Below are positions 18,307-28,368 of a DNA stretch of 39,308 bases, one piece after another; positions within the stretch are counted from its first letter, which is position 1; each line of letters starts with the position of its first letter. This DNA is from Dethiobacter sp. (GTDB taxonomy: Bacteria > Bacillota_D > Dethiobacteria > Dethiobacterales > Dethiobacteraceae). The position numbers and the translations under genes are program-made. A model generated the notes under the pieces. It saw nothing but the letters and a program-made list of their open reading frames with translations. It did no database searches and was not told where the DNA came from. Where the stretch lies: NCBI GenBank assembly GCA_018333395.1, contig JAGXSQ010000116.1:1-39308 (forward strand), written 5' to 3'.

Positions 18307-21300
18307 TCACCAGATTTCTGTATGTCATAAATGCATTTGGAAGCCAATCCGTTAAATCATAAGGATTGAGATAAATTTTATTTCTTGTGTTGTCTGGTTT
18401 CTTCCGCATCGCTGGAATAACCTCAAATGCGAGTGGCGATACCCCGCCATCCTCGGTTATCAGTTTCAGCAACGGGAGAAGATATTCATTCTGCTTGCTT
18501 GTTTCATAGTCATCTGGCAACCGCCCAAAGTATGCGTAGTCAAGCAGTTGCAAACCCAAATGACGGTCGAACAATTGATGATTTCGCTGATTCCAATAAT
18601 TATCCAAGCAGTTCTTACAGGAGCGAGAACATTCGCACTCAGTCAGTATTATACGCGCCCGTTTGAGCACCTTATCTAAAATCGAGCCTATTAGTGATGA
18701 ATATCCTGCGCCGCTGGTTAGGTTATCATAGACAAACATTTCTATATGAGAGTTTCCGTCTCCCTTGATTCTCGGACGCCAGCCGCCGCTGATTTCGTTA
18801 TAATCGATATCCAAAACGAGCGAGACGGCTTTTTTGAGTGCTTCGTGCAAAGTGGTTACAGCCGCACGAAGGATGCTTTTCTCTTCGGCACTGCGGTTTC
18901 CCACCAACTTTGTTGAATCGTAAGATATATCGAGCATAAACATATCCGTAAGAAACTCATATCCGAGATAAATGCCGTGGGCAACGGTTCCTTCATGGCG
19001 GCAGAGTGGGTGGTTATCGTGATAAGGCTGAGAAAACGAATACGCCGTGCTCCCCTTTGCGTCAGTTACATCCGCTCCTCCGCATTTTTTGCAAATATTG
19101 AATCCGTTTTTACTCTTCCCCATATTAACGGTCAGCACTTCGCGGTCGGGCAAATTGGCGAAACGGATTTTGCTTTGCCCAAAGCTGTCCATCCTTGTAT
19201 CCTCAGGGACATAAGAATAGTACGGGGCTTCAGCATAGGTGTATTGCTCGTCCTCATCCTCGAACTTTACTTCATCGCCCTTAACAGGGGAGAACCCCCA
19301 AGGACGCAGCATTTTGTTCTTCACAATCTCCGAGCCACAGTATGGGCATTGAGATAGGCTTGTATCTTCCTGAAGCCCAAACCAGTTACACTCGGAGCAG
19401 ATAAAGATGTCATTGTAGTAGTCAATGTTCTTGAAGTAAAACGCTGCTTGATTGGTTTCAAACCCACGGGGACGAGGGTTAGCGTAAATCCCGCCGCTTT
19501 TAAATATTTTCTTATCGATTGTTACGAAGCGGCCAGGGGCATATTCGTTAAGAGCTACGGTTATGTCACGTTCGGGTGCATACTGAATATCCCTTGGCGC
19601 ATTTTGGCCTCGCTTGGATTCCTTTTCAACGAAGAACCTTACAACATTCTTTGGGAAGGAGTAAGACGGAATAAAGCCTTTGCGGTAAAAAATATCAAAC
19701 GCAGGCGTTTCCTTGTTATTGTTTATATACTCGTCACGTTTGCCCTCTGCCAAAACAAGCCCGCATATTTCTCGGAAATGCTCTATTAATTTAGCTGTTG
19801 ACAGTCTTGAGTTTTTAGGAAATTGCTCTGCGAACTCAATGAAGTTTTCACCATATAATTCGCAGAATTTAATAATCCCTATATCAACTATCCCATCAAA
19901 TTGGGATCTCATAGCTTCCGTGGACATAAACCCGTTTAGTGTCAGCATATTTACATGGCGTTGTTTAATTTTCGGATTGCTACAGTCTATCCAAGGCTTA
20001 CGCAGTACGCCGGAAATCATTTCATCAGGGTGCTGGAAGTAGTGGCTGTCGTGCGTGCCTCCAGAGGCGTAAGTAACGATAGTTGATATCCCTGCATTCT
20101 TACGTCCGGCACGTCCTGCTCGTTGTTGATAGTTCTCCCTCATGGGCGGGATATTACGAAGCCCGACCGCAGTCAAAGAGCCGATATCAATACCGACTTC
20201 CATCGTTGTTGTACAACTGAGAACATCAATCGCATCTTCGCCGTGTTCTCCAGTGTTAATGTCTTGAAAGCGCATTTCATATTTTTCCGTGCGGCTCCAT
20301 GTGTCGCTACGGATTTCTTTGTGCGAAAGCTGCGCTGTATGCTCTTCGGTATCAATCGTGTGAATATTTTCTGTCTTCCTGAGTGCATTTAGAACGGGGA
20401 TGCGCCAGAAGTCAAAGCGGGATAATTTTGATTCGCCGATTGGAACTAAATCAGCCGAATCAAAGCAAGCGCCACAATAATCACCAATTTTGTACGGAGA
20501 CAACTTGCCGCACTTCACGCACCGATACCACACAAAATCCTCGCCTGCCAATTCGATTTTGACCGCACTTAATTTAATGTAGTAGCGATTGGCAGGCGAA
20601 GAAGCAAAGAATAAGTCACGAACCTTATCTACGATTTTTCCCATTGTTGTGGTATCAAGGTTCAACAATTCCTGAATTCGCAGGAGTAGTCCTTTATCCA
20701 GTGATGTTGAAAAGTCGAAGCTCAGTCCGAATGTTTGGTTCTTGCTTCGTCCGGGCAGTCCTTTTCGCACATCATCTTGGATGGTTTCTCCCAAAGCAGC
20801 ACTATCATCCATAACATCCCAAAACATCAGCACAAGCAATTGACACAACGTGCTTTTGTCGATACTTATTCCGATATCCTCTAAATCATACAAACAATCG
20901 TCAAGGACAGACCATAACGGTGACAGAAAACCTATGCCGATGTCCTTAAAAGAGCGGGGGCTCTCCGTGAAAAATGTGAGTAACTGTTCATAGTAGTCGT
21001 CGGGCAAAGAACGGAACTCGGCCGAAAGTGCGGCGTAATCGACAGCACGTCCACGCCTTTCTGCCCGTGACTTTGAGTCACTAAACTTGCGCTTGTCGTC
21101 AGCAAACCTTTCTTTGCTCTTTCCGCTAAAGAAAGCAAGGCTATTCTGAATACACGCGTCCAGAAATGCAGGGTACAAATCAGCTAAGGAGTGTTCTTTA
21201 CCGTCTATTTCTAACAAGAGTGAAGCAAGCATCACTGCTTGGCGGAAAGCATCCGCATCTGATGATTTTGAAAGGTCTAATGCGAGTTTAGCTGCATTTT

Positions 21301-23521
21301 GACGCGAATCGGAGAATAGCAACACTTTTTTCCCTCGGTTAATAAGATCTGACTTTGGCGGTTGAAGTTCGAATTGAGCCTTAGTCAAGTTGTAAAACGG
21401 TATATTTCCTTTGGTTGACAAGTCGACGGGTTTTTTTAACGGCATCGGCTTTTTACATTTTGGGCATACACCAAAATTAAAAGACATTCCTTTGGCATCT
21501 GTCTTTTTGCCTTTTTCACTTCTATTGTAGTAGACGACATCAAGCAAAGTTTCGTCATCCTGCGGGGTCAGATACAGTTTACCTGTGAATGGATCAAGGG
21601 AGCCAATCTTATCATTCTTCCCGCACTGATATTGTTTTGGGGCGACGTAAAGCAATAGTTCTTGCAAAGAATTAACATCCCCGTCCAAACCCTTTTGCGG
21701 GAAGACGTACCAGTATGGCTGACCCTCGTTTTTTTGAACAAATGCACGAATATATAACGCCCCACATTTTATGTGATTGAAGAGTTCGTATATCCTGCCC
21801 CCGCACTCGCACTTATCCTTCGGAATAGAGATGATTTTCCCAAGCGGCAATTTTTCACTTTCTGAGTGTTTCGCACAGGTGCATTTGAGGTTCGAGCAGA
21901 CATAAAGCCCTTGCAAACCGCGAAGGAACATATGAAGCCTGACTGGAAACAAAATGTTACCATCTTTCGCTGCCAGTGAAACTAATACCAGCAGGGCATT
22001 GAGTGCCTTTTCAGAATCAGGTACATTTCCAAAGATAGCTTCTTTTATTTCGCTATACGATTTCGCACCATCACGGCAGAGTCTATTCAGTTTAACGAAA
22101 GCCTCATACTTCGGAAGATTGTTGTATAGCCACTCTTGTGCGCTATCTCGACTAATGGCAAACGGCAAGGTCGTATTAAATACTGAAGATGCGAAAGCGG
22201 TAATCCGCTTCGTGATTGCTTCTCCTTGGACTTGGTCGGAACCTATTGAGGCTAATGCTTCTATGTCCGTTCTTATTTCCTGTTCGTCAGGAATATCCTC
22301 TTTTGACCCAAAGAGATATTCACAAGAAGAAGCAACTTTTCCAGTTAGGCCGGTATAGAAACCGTTAATTGCACTCAGCTCGTTTTGGGGCATACTCGCA
22401 GTTGTCAGGATGAACTGAACCTTTTCTGAGGAAATTCCCAGACGGTGGAACACCCTTTCCAGCAGGAGCGCAATTTCCCCTCCGGCAGAGCCACGGTACA
22501 TATGCGCCTCGTCAAGAACAATAAGCAGTCTGTTCTCATCCGAGATCTCAAGCCACGCTTTTGTTTTATCCCAAATGTTAGCTTCACGCTGACGCATAAG
22601 CATATATTCTAACATTGAGTAGTTGGTAATCAGAATGTCAGGAGGACAATTCTGCATCTCAAAGCGCGTTATGAACTCGGCATCATATGGTGACGGCCTG
22701 TGGATGTTTTTTTCAAGATTTTCAATAAAGACACGAAGTCCGTCTTCACCAGATCGCGCAGGATATTTGTTGATGCTTTTAAGTCCTTTGATATTGTTCG
22801 TTTGCCTTCTTTGTGTGTCGGCATCGGCAGTTTCGTCAATTAGGTAGTTCTCTCGGAAAGTCATCGCCAGTTCTTGGCTACTTGCTTTTTTTGCATCACC
22901 AGAGTACGGAGTTCGTCCTGTGTACATACCGAAATGAGGTATCCGTGTCGCTTGGGTGTCGCCAGTAAATATGTCTTTGAAATCCGGGCTGCCGATGATT
23001 TTTCTAAAGCGTGCCAACTGGTCTGAAACGAGCGCGTTCATTGGGTAAATGATAAGTGTGCGAACCGCCCTGTTTCTAAAGGTCGCAGGGTGATTCTTTG
23101 CTTCGTTGAAACACTTTGCAATAATTGGCCAAAGGAAGCATTCGGTCTTACCAGAACCGGTGCCCGTGGACACAAACAAATCCCGTCCGGCAAGGAAATG
23201 TTCGAGAGCTTTAACCTGATGCTCAAATGGGTCGGAGAAAATGCCGAGGCCTTTGATAACCAATTTTAGCAAAGACTCTTTGACCACTTGCTCAATTTGA
23301 GAAGAGTTCCGTATTCCATCCTGTATTTTCTTATAAGAAGCAGATGTTTCAATATACGGCTCACGAGCGATGTTCGTGTGCTCAGAACACAACTCGCCAA
23401 GAAGGTCATCGACATAGAGCAATAGCGTTTCGCTATTTGCCAAATAGTCGGACTTAATGTAGTTCTTCAGCCTATCCCGAATAGCCTGATAATACTCCTG
23501 AACTCCGTTTGGATTATGCAT
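18296..23521 (-). CDS. Giant DEAH-box helicase with DUF1998 domain (DruE/MrfA-like)
   Basis: A 1741-residue superfamily 2 helicase. Walker A is [10 protein letters not shown] (about 117-126) and Walker B is [12 protein letters not shown] (about 335-346). RecA-like domain 2 carries [11 protein letters not shown] and motif [14 protein letters not shown] (about 1130). Nearly 800 residues lie between motif II and motif VI, with zinc-ribbon clusters at about 540-592, 687-690 (CPKC) and 1001-1020; more lie at about 1374-1397 and 1481. The C-terminus is DUF1998: [10 protein letters not shown], then [18 protein letters not shown] and a conserved [11 protein letters not shown] (about 1600-1660). It would unwind or translocate on DNA. 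It is closest in architecture to DruE, MrfA and fused DrmA-DrmB. The start overlaps the preceding gene by 8 bases. Confidence 0.88.
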   Translation of the reverse strand: MHNPNGVQEYYQAIRDRLKNYIKSDYLANSETLLLYVDDLLGELCSEHTNIAREPYIETSASYKKIQDGIRNSSQIEQVVKESLLKLVIKGLGIFSDPFEHQVKALEHFLAGRDLFVSTGTGSGKTECFLWPIIAKCFNEAKNHPATFRNRAVRTLIIYPMNALVSDQLARFRKIIGSPDFKDIFTGDTQATRIPHFGMYTGRTPYSGDAKKASSQELAMTFRENYLIDETADADTQRRQTNNIKGLKSINKYPARSGEDGLRVFIENLEKNIHRPSPYDAEFITRFEMQNCPPDILITNYSMLEYMLMRQREANIWDKTKAWLEISDENRLLIVLDEAHMYRGSAGGEIALLLERVFHRLGISSEKVQFILTTASMPQNELSAINGFYTGLTGKVASSCEYLFGSKEDIPDEQEIRTDIEALASIGSDQVQGEAITKRITAFASSVFNTTLPFAISRDSAQEWLYNNLPKYEAFVKLNRLCRDGAKSYSEIKEAIFGNVPDSEKALNALLVLVSLAAKDGNILFPVRLHMFLRGLQGLYVCSNLKCTCAKHSESEKLPLGKIISIPKDKCECGGRIYELFNHIKCGALYIRAFVQKNEGQPYWYVFPQKGLDGDVNSLQELLLYVAPKQYQCGKNDKIGSLDPFTGKLYLTPQDDETLLDVVYYNRSEKGKKTDAKGMSFNFGVCPKCKKPMPLKKPVDLSTKGNIPFYNLTKAQFELQPPKSDLINRGKKVLLFSDSRQNAAKLALDLSKSSDADAFRQAVMLASLLLEIDGKEHSLADLYPAFLDACIQNSLAFFSGKSKERFADDKRKFSDSKSRAERRGRAVDYAALSAEFRSLPDDYYEQLLTFFTESPRSFKDIGIGFLSPLWSVLDDCLYDLEDIGISIDKSTLCQLLVLMFWDVMDDSAALGETIQDDVRKGLPGRSKNQTFGLSFDFSTSLDKGLLLRIQELLNLDTTTMGKIVDKVRDLFFASSPANRYYIKLSAVKIELAGEDFVWYRCVKCGKLSPYKIGDYCGACFDSADLVPIGESKLSRFDFWRIPVLNALRKTENIHTIDTEEHTAQLSHKEIRSDTWSRTEKYEMRFQDINTGEHGEDAIDVLSCTTTMEVGIDIGSLTAVGLRNIPPMRENYQQRAGRAGRKNAGISTIVTYASGGTHDSHYFQHPDEMISGVLRKPWIDCSNPKIKQRHVNMLTLNGFMSTEAMRSQFDGIVDIGIIKFCELYGENFIEFAEQFPKNSRLSTAKLIEHFREICGLVLAEGKRDEYINNNKETPAFDIFYRKGFIPSYSFPKNVVRFFVEKESKRGQNAPRDIQYAPERDITVALNEYAPGRFVTIDKKIFKSGGIYANPRPRGFETNQAAFYFKNIDYYNDIFICSECNWFGLQEDTSLSQCPYCGSEIVKNKMLRPWGFSPVKGDEVKFEDEDEQYTYAEAPYYSYVPEDTRMDSFGQSKIRFANLPDREVLTVNMGKSKNGFNICKKCGGADVTDAKGSTAYSFSQPYHDNHPLCRHEGTVAHGIYLGYEFLTDMFMLDISYDSTKLVGNRSAEEKSILRAAVTTLHEALKKAVSLVLDIDYNEISGGWRPRIKGDGNSHIEMFVYDNLTSGAGYSSLIGSILDKVLKRARIILTECECSRSCKNCLDNYWNQRNHQLFDRHLGLQLLDYAYFGRLPDDYETSKQNEYLLPLLKLITEDGGVSPLAFEVIPAMRKKPDNTRNKIYLNPYDLTDWLPNAFMTYRNLVNEG

Positions 23522-24530
23522 TTGGTTGCCCTTTCTTAATTTCTATCCCGATGTCTGCAAGCGCATCAGTTGCATCGGCAATCAGGTCGTTTCTTATGAT
23601 AAAGTTCACTTTGTCAAACGCATTGTGTTCCGGCCACGACAAAAGTAACAATAGGTAGTATTCGCGATTCGGCAAGTGCCCTCCTATACGAATTTTAGAA
23701 TACAACTCATCGAGTTTCGTTATTGTTGCTTTCAGAGGGTTGTCGTAATGGAATTTCAGCGCAAAGTACAGTCTCCTGTATTCATACGATGTAAAAATAT
23801 CGCTTTGCTGTTCAACCGGTTCATCGGCGAACTGTATATTGTCAGTTACTTTCATTATCCGATAGAACGGACCCGTTTTGGTTTTCCTCGCCACAGTACA
23901 ATCTGTTTCAGGCTTTTTACCCCATGACATAGATGGTACATTATTCGACTTGGGATTGAAATATTCCAAGTCGGATAAATCAATGTCCCTTTGGTAAAAA
24001 TCAATTGGGTCAAACCGCGAGTTGAAGTACGCCTCGCTCGGCAGAGAATCTCTTATGAGAAAGTCCTTCAAAACAACCAAGTAGTCAGTAGGGTTCGCAA
24101 ACACCCCAAGTCCGTTAACTTCGCAATGTTCACAGGGTAGCCCAAAGAATAAAAACTTATCGCCAACCCGAATAGTTCTGCCATAGTTTGTGATTCGGTT
24201 GTGGTTGTTACTATCGGTCAATAGGTATCCTGTTTCCTCATAAGCCCTTCGGACGCTGATCGAAAAAGATGTTTGCTGATTACTGAAGTCAATGAATCTA
24301 TCGGCTATATACGGAAACAGTTCGGTGAACCGTGATAAAAGGTCATTAAGCACAATGGTTTGGTTGTGCTTCGTAGTACCATCGGCTCCTGCTGTCAAAT
24401 TTATCGCCGTGCTTAGACACCATTGCCCCAACGCAGAATAGCAGAGACGATAAACGAAAGATTCATCTGATTCATTGCGATAACGGGGAATATTCATATC
24501 GTTCGACATCGTTTTCAGCAGGTCATTCAT
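23514..24530 (-). CDS. Unrecognised island protein (338 residues)
   Basis: No domain is recognised. I chose the ATG at 24530, which overlaps the upstream stop by 8 bases like the rest of the operon; an in-frame extension further upstream lies inside the previous gene. The sequence opens [17 protein letters not shown], has a single CxxC ([12 protein letters not shown], about residue 170) and is rich in Asp, Asn, Tyr and Phe without signal peptide or membrane segment, so it is cytosolic. The N-terminal [18 protein letters not shown] may be a helical segment. Because it always must be made just before the helicase, a role as helicase partner or loader is a reasonable inference. Confidence 0.75.
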   Translation of the reverse strand: MNDLLKTMSNDMNIPRYRNESDESFVYRLCYSALGQWCLSTAINLTAGADGTTKHNQTIVLNDLLSRFTELFPYIADRFIDFSNQQTSFSISVRRAYEETGYLLTDSNNHNRITNYGRTIRVGDKFLFFGLPCEHCEVNGLGVFANPTDYLVVLKDFLIRDSLPSEAYFNSRFDPIDFYQRDIDLSDLEYFNPKSNNVPSMSWGKKPETDCTVARKTKTGPFYRIMKVTDNIQFADEPVEQQSDIFTSYEYRRLYFALKFHYDNPLKATITKLDELYSKIRIGGHLPNREYYLLLLLSWPEHNAFDKVNFIIRNDLIADATDALADIGIEIKKGQPNA

Positions 24531-26115
24531 CACGAAACCACCTCCTGAACAAATCCTTATAAAGACATCTGCCGCTATAACCCGCATATTTAACCAATCG
24601 CTCGGAGACATTGAAAGGAGCAACTTTAAGAACATCCGTACAGTATGGCAAGACATCAAACGCCAACAGACGGCAAAGGCTCAACTCGTCAGCAACGAGG
24701 GAACTCTTATATGCGGACAAAGCACCCCGCACCCCAAATTCCTCAAGCATTCCTTTTAAGGCGACAGCCCAACGAACATCTGGTACAATTGAAGTAACTA
24801 CTGCTTCTACTTCATCCACAACTGATGGGTCTTCTGTCAGCTCTGTGTCGTCTGTAAAAGCCTCAACGCGATTTAGGTTTAGATAATGGCAATACCGCAT
24901 TAATTCGTCTGGAACGAAGCAGAGTGTGTGGTCATAAGCAACAGTCAAGAAAATTATCTTATCTTTGTGCCTATCACAAATGGTTATGAGCGTAGTTTCA
25001 TTGTAATTCCCAATGAAGTTGTCTAAGCAGACTATACGCTTGTCCTGTGACAAAAAGCCATCTATTAATTTATCTGTGACATCATCGGCGAATGCTAAAG
25101 TTGAAACTACCGGAGTCTTTGCAAGCGTGTTTGAAACGCATTTCATCAAAGATAATCCTGTGCTTCTGCTGATAATAATCGGTTTTCCTTGAAACAATAT
25201 CTTGCTCAGGTAGTCTTTGAGCAACGGATAATAGTCCGAATTTGCTGGTACACCGATGTTTTCAAAATTGTATCCCAAATAATCCCTAAACTCATCGAGG
25301 TCTTTAGGACATTTAGGTTTTTGAGCGGTATCTTGGCGATATTTCTCCGTTTTCTGTTGCTTGGCGATTTCTTCTCTGATCTTTTTCTCAAGCTGCTGTT
25401 GTTCCTCTCTTGCGACAGACAATGCAGCCTTCAGTTGTTGTATGTAATCATCCCGTTCTTGCGCTTTTTGCTTCAGACTTCCAATTGTTTGTTCGTACGA
25501 GGCGATAATTCCTTTGCTTTTTTCAAGGTCTGCGTTAGCGCGCTTAAGTGTCTTAATTTCGTCTAAGCGCTCACTCAGCTTTTGGCTCATTTTGCTTTGT
25601 TCGGCCTGAACACGCTCAAGTTCCGCTTCAAAACGACTGACTTCGGTTGTTTTTGTGTCCAGTTTTGATTTAGTGCGTTCGCATTCTGTGTCGGCATCTT
25701 TAATAAACCTGATGCTTGCGCTAAGCATAGAAAGAAACTCCCCTGTATATTCCTGACCCGTCAACTTGAAGTATAACCCAATATTGTTCACAAAGAAGCA
25801 ATGAGGCAAGGTTTGCAGCAACGCAGATTCCTTGCTTTCACCTTCTTCGGTCTTTTTATTGATAGCCGCGCCAATCTCATCAAGCCACCGGCTGATGCGC
25901 TTCTCAATAAATGATGAAATAAAGTGCTGGTTGCGCTTTCGGAACAAAATACCGCTGACCTGCTCTTGGTTTTTTAGGCTTGTAGCTCGAAATCCCGGCA
26001 TAACTTTCGCAAAATCTTTTGGATAATGCTTGAAATACCTCACAGAATCTTGGAGAGGGATAACTGAACAAACATAGCGGATCTCGACCTCGGTCATCGT
26101 GGGAAGGTAATTCAT
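24523..26115 (-). CDS. Coiled-coil protein with decayed AAA-like core (530 residues)
   Basis: No family is recognised. Residues 1-135 are globular. About 135-258 form a long charged heptad-rich coiled coil (Glu/Lys/Gln/Leu). From about 285 a putative nucleotide-binding core appears: GKPIIISRSTGLSLMKCV (about 310-327) sits where a P-loop would be but lacks the GKS/T, RIVCLDNFIGN (about 360-370) resembles Walker B, and KIIFLTVAYD (about 386-395) resembles sensor 1. So it may be an ATPase fold that has lost catalysis, or a mimic of one. The ATG overlaps the stop of the first gene by four bases. It is probably a scaffold or sensor. Confidence 0.72.
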   Translation of the reverse strand: MNYLPTMTEVEIRYVCSVIPLQDSVRYFKHYPKDFAKVMPGFRATSLKNQEQVSGILFRKRNQHFISSFIEKRISRWLDEIGAAINKKTEEGESKESALLQTLPHCFFVNNIGLYFKLTGQEYTGEFLSMLSASIRFIKDADTECERTKSKLDTKTTEVSRFEAELERVQAEQSKMSQKLSERLDEIKTLKRANADLEKSKGIIASYEQTIGSLKQKAQERDDYIQQLKAALSVAREEQQQLEKKIREEIAKQQKTEKYRQDTAQKPKCPKDLDEFRDYLGYNFENIGVPANSDYYPLLKDYLSKILFQGKPIIISRSTGLSLMKCVSNTLAKTPVVSTLAFADDVTDKLIDGFLSQDKRIVCLDNFIGNYNETTLITICDRHKDKIIFLTVAYDHTLCFVPDELMRYCHYLNLNRVEAFTDDTELTEDPSVVDEVEAVVTSIVPDVRWAVALKGMLEEFGVRGALSAYKSSLVADELSLCRLLAFDVLPYCTDVLKVAPFNVSERLVKYAGYSGRCLYKDLFRRWFRDE

Positions 26116-27554
26116 ATCCGCCCCTCCTCAATGAAGTATTTTGCCGCAGAGTTAATCAGTCCTGTCTTCTCGCAGGTTTCGATGTATTGAAAAGCGGTCT
26201 GGCTAAGGTCAAGCGACTTGAAATCATCCCAGTTGAGCGTTTCGGTTCTTTTATAATGCATAAGAGCATCTCGGAGCAATGATTCTCCAGACATCGTAAT
26301 TTGTTCTGACGGAGCAACTATCCCATCCAAATACCCGTTCAAATAATGTCTAACTACGCTGTCAAGAGTCATCTGGACAGTCACACCCTTGCTCAGTGGC
26401 AAAACCCCGGAACGATTGAACATAAAGGATGCATTGTCCGGAACTCGATAGTTTCTTTCAACTATTCGAGCTACGGGAATGTCAATGAATTCATCTGATT
26501 CTTGCTCGCAGGTTTCAAGTATCAGTTCTGAGTTCTTCTTATAAACTTTGATTCTGGGATTAACGGCAACTTTTGTAAGCCTATCAGCAATCTTTGTGAT
26601 GTCCTCAGAATGGACATTGATGTTGCCGTGTGGCTGCAACTCAAATGTTGAATAAAGATAAGCTGCATCTGCATTTATTAGTGATATATCCTCTGAAAGG
26701 ATTGCTGGCGGCCAAAGCAAAGTCAGCGTCTCTGCGGCTTCCAACTGATATCCCCACGAGGATAATAACGAATCAATTTGGGCTGTTTTTGCAGTTATGG
26801 TCAAAACCTTTCCTAAGAATTTTCTCCCCATTGTCGTAAACTCGAAAGTGTTTTCAACCTTGATTTCGCTTGGTAGGCGAGTATCTACTAGTGACCAATC
26901 CTGACTCTGGCTTTGAAAAGCTATAAAGTAAGGAATATTCGTATAAAGAACGAAACTACGAACTAATTTAGCTCGATAACCACTATCACCCACGTGCATC
27001 TTAAAGAAAGTCGCAGCGTAATGCGAGACATTATTGAACACCTTGTATTTTCTCTTGACGCCATTAAGTGTGTTTGATAAAAAATAGCTGTAAGAGAATT
27101 TATTGAGAGGAATCAGTCTCTGAGTATCAACGGAAAAGTTTTTCCCGTTAATTCGTAATGTGTAGAACGGTTGCACCTGAGACGCAACCCTCAACTCGAA
27201 AATGGTAGAAAGCTGTTCATAGGCAGATATCTCATCTTCGCTAAACCTTAATCCAAGATAAAACATCTTTGTATTACTGTCGAAGTAAAATTCAGCTCTT
27301 TCATTCTTGCTTTTCCGCGAATGAGCGTCCGTGCTAAATGATCCATATTGACCAAGATAATATTCGCACTCAACATCACTATTTCCGCTCCGATGCCGGA
27401 AATGCGGAACCATACTGGTGCTATCTACTGCGGCCAGACGAACTTCTTCTCCGCAATGGGCGCACTCATAACGATACGGTTCAAAGCTGACAGCTTTGGC
27501 AGCTAAGCCTGCGGACACTTCTGATAACAGAAATGTATCGTATGCTTTTTGCAT
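26112..27554 (-). CDS. Island protein with CoiA-like zinc-binding N-terminus (480 residues)
   Basis: First gene of the island operon. The N-terminal 70 residues carry C31 and C34 (YECAHCGEE), H51 and H54 (MVPHFRHRSG) and C63 (VECEYY), the spacing of the zinc-binding start of CoiA-like competence proteins; a DAHSRKSKNE stretch follows. CoiA relatives often carry nuclease-like domains, but I cannot identify catalytic acids here. The rest is a beta-rich region (about 75-330) followed by a helical C-terminus with no recognised domain. ATG at 27554 follows GAAAGGAAC. A DNA-binding or DNA-end sensing role is an inference. Confidence 0.72.
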   Translation of the reverse strand: MQKAYDTFLLSEVSAGLAAKAVSFEPYRYECAHCGEEVRLAAVDSTSMVPHFRHRSGNSDVECEYYLGQYGSFSTDAHSRKSKNERAEFYFDSNTKMFYLGLRFSEDEISAYEQLSTIFELRVASQVQPFYTLRINGKNFSVDTQRLIPLNKFSYSYFLSNTLNGVKRKYKVFNNVSHYAATFFKMHVGDSGYRAKLVRSFVLYTNIPYFIAFQSQSQDWSLVDTRLPSEIKVENTFEFTTMGRKFLGKVLTITAKTAQIDSLLSSWGYQLEAAETLTLLWPPAILSEDISLINADAAYLYSTFELQPHGNINVHSEDITKIADRLTKVAVNPRIKVYKKNSELILETCEQESDEFIDIPVARIVERNYRVPDNASFMFNRSGVLPLSKGVTVQMTLDSVVRHYLNGYLDGIVAPSEQITMSGESLLRDALMHYKRTETLNWDDFKSLDLSQTAFQYIETCEKTGLINSAAKYFIEEGRI

Positions 27555-27681
27555 TTCACAACGTTCCTTTCAGTAGAATGATGTTTCTATGCCGATATCA
27601 CTTAGGTAGATTCGCTCTTTTCGTCTTACGCATCAGCTGCCGTCTCAGATCGCAGCCATCCATTAACCTCGGAAATCTTGA
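27555..27681. other. Upstream region of the island operon
   Basis: About 127 bases between the first island gene and the IS4-like relic should hold the operon promoter. I see no convincing -35/-10 pair on the minus strand, so the original promoter may have been lost to the IS insertion or may depend on an activator. Confidence 0.35.
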
Positions 27682-27833
27682 ATCACCATTGTCGTCCGAG
27701 TTTGTGTGCAGGCATACCTTTTCTACATCTGCTGCGACGAGTTGCAGGATATCAGCCTGATAGAGGCGTTGCAGAGGATTTTTTCCCTGATGGAGCAGTT
27801 TTTGCGAGAGCAACTGCATCTGGCGGAGGCGTA
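27682..27833 (+). pseudogene. IS4-like transposase, C-terminal fragment
   Basis: About 50 codons ending at TAG 27831-27833 read AYLFYICCDELQDISLIEAL followed by a helical QRIFSLMEQFLREQL segment. This resembles the C-terminal tail (CDExxDISFxEAL) of an IS4-group transposase. An in-frame TGA lies immediately upstream and no catalytic DDE part is present, so it is a relic. Assignment to an exact IS family is uncertain. Confidence 0.5.
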
Positions 27834-27854
27834 GAGACCCATACCCGATTTGCC

Positions 27855-28257
27855 GGACACAGTTGAGTTAGGATAAAATAAAGCTGTTGGAGGCGTTGAA
27901 AATGAATAATAATGCGAAGCGCTACAATGAAGATTTTAAGGCTGATATCATTCGACTCGTGCGGGAAGAAAACAAGCCAGTGTCCAGTATCGTTAAGGAT
28001 TTTGGCGTCAATGATCAGAACGTCCGGAACTGGCTGAAACAAACAAAAGACAAGCAAGACCCTGGCCGGATCCGTATCGCCGAATTGGAAGCAGAACTTA
28101 AAGAAACGAAGAAAAAGATAGCAGACCAGGATGTCACGATAGAGATCTTAAAAAAGGCCACAGCCATCTTCGGCCAACACAACCAGAAGTAATTTTTAAA
28201 ATTATTAAGGGAAATAGCTCCGAACTTCCGGTGGAGAAGATGTGCCAATCACTTTTC
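27855..28257 (+). mobile_element. IS3-family element, right-truncated relic
   Basis: The stretch contains a complete orfA, the canonical A6G frameshift signal and only the first codons of orfB. The integrase catalytic DDE domain and right end are absent. The left end probably lies near the TGCCGGACACAGTTGAG sequence upstream of orfA. It is wedged between two other transposase relics. Confidence 0.7.
27902..28192 (+). CDS. IS3-family transposase OrfA (helix-turn-helix)
   Basis: A 96-residue DNA-binding subunit of an IS3-family transposase. The helix-turn-helix is RYNEDFKADIIRLVREE followed by PVSSIVKDFGVNDQNVRNW. A leucine-zipper-like helix, IAELEAELKETKKKIADQ, leads into VTIEILKKATAIF, the usual OrfA end. 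I chose the ATG at 27902 after TTGGAGG. The slippery heptamer A AAA AAG at 28150-28156 would permit a -1 frameshift to make OrfAB. It is intact alone but cannot transpose without OrfB. Confidence 0.85.
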   Translation: MNNNAKRYNEDFKADIIRLVREENKPVSSIVKDFGVNDQNVRNWLKQTKDKQDPGRIRIAELEAELKETKKKIADQDVTIEILKKATAIFGQHNQK

Positions 28258-28299
28258 GCGATGGGGCCGTCTATGAATTTTGTTATGCTACAGCGATAA
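28157..28299 (+). pseudogene. IS3-family transposase OrfB, 5' remnant
   Basis: After the slippery site the -1 frame continues through VIFKIIKGNSSELPVEKMCQSL, the typical OrfB opening. Similarity stops at about base 28257, where the sequence switches to unrelated DNA, and the frame closes at TAA 28297-28299. The catalytic domain is missing. Confidence 0.65.
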
Positions 28300-28319
28300 C
28301 TTCTTTAGGAAGTTATCGC
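28293..28319. repeat. Perfect 11-bp inverted repeat
   Basis: GCGATAACTTC (28293-28303) and GAAGTTATCGC (28309-28319) flank a 5-base loop. It lies just beyond the stop of the IS1634-like relic, so it could be that element's terminator or end structure. No strong T-run follows on either strand. Confidence 0.6.
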
Positions 28320-28368
28320 CTACCTCCTGCCGAAAATAGATATTGTAGCAGTCTGTGCCGTATGTTTG

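Larger units (their letters stand above)
17142..27554 (-). other. Candidate helicase-DUF1998/Dam defence operon
   Basis: Five intact genes overlap one another by 4, 8, 8 and 11 bases, and a truncated sixth follows 13 bases on. The order of transcription is CoiA-like zinc protein, coiled-coil/AAA-like protein, unknown protein, DEAH helicase with DUF1998, D12 adenine methylase, AlbA_2 fragment. Base composition is visibly more AT-rich than the flanks, and IS relics lie on both sides. A giant DUF1998 helicase with small unknown partners and a methylase recalls Druantia (DruE) and DISARM (DrmA/DrmB). Function is inferred, not shown. Confidence 0.7.

Noticed and set aside
17452..27554. Classical type I or III restriction-modification system
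   Set aside because: There is no specificity subunit or Mod/Res pair, the helicase carries DUF1998 instead of a nuclease domain, and the methylase is Dam-type.
27598..27819. 73-codon minus-strand frame upstream of the island operon
   Set aside because: It spans the junction between island DNA and the IS4-like relic, so it cannot be one ancestral gene. No ribosome site was seen.
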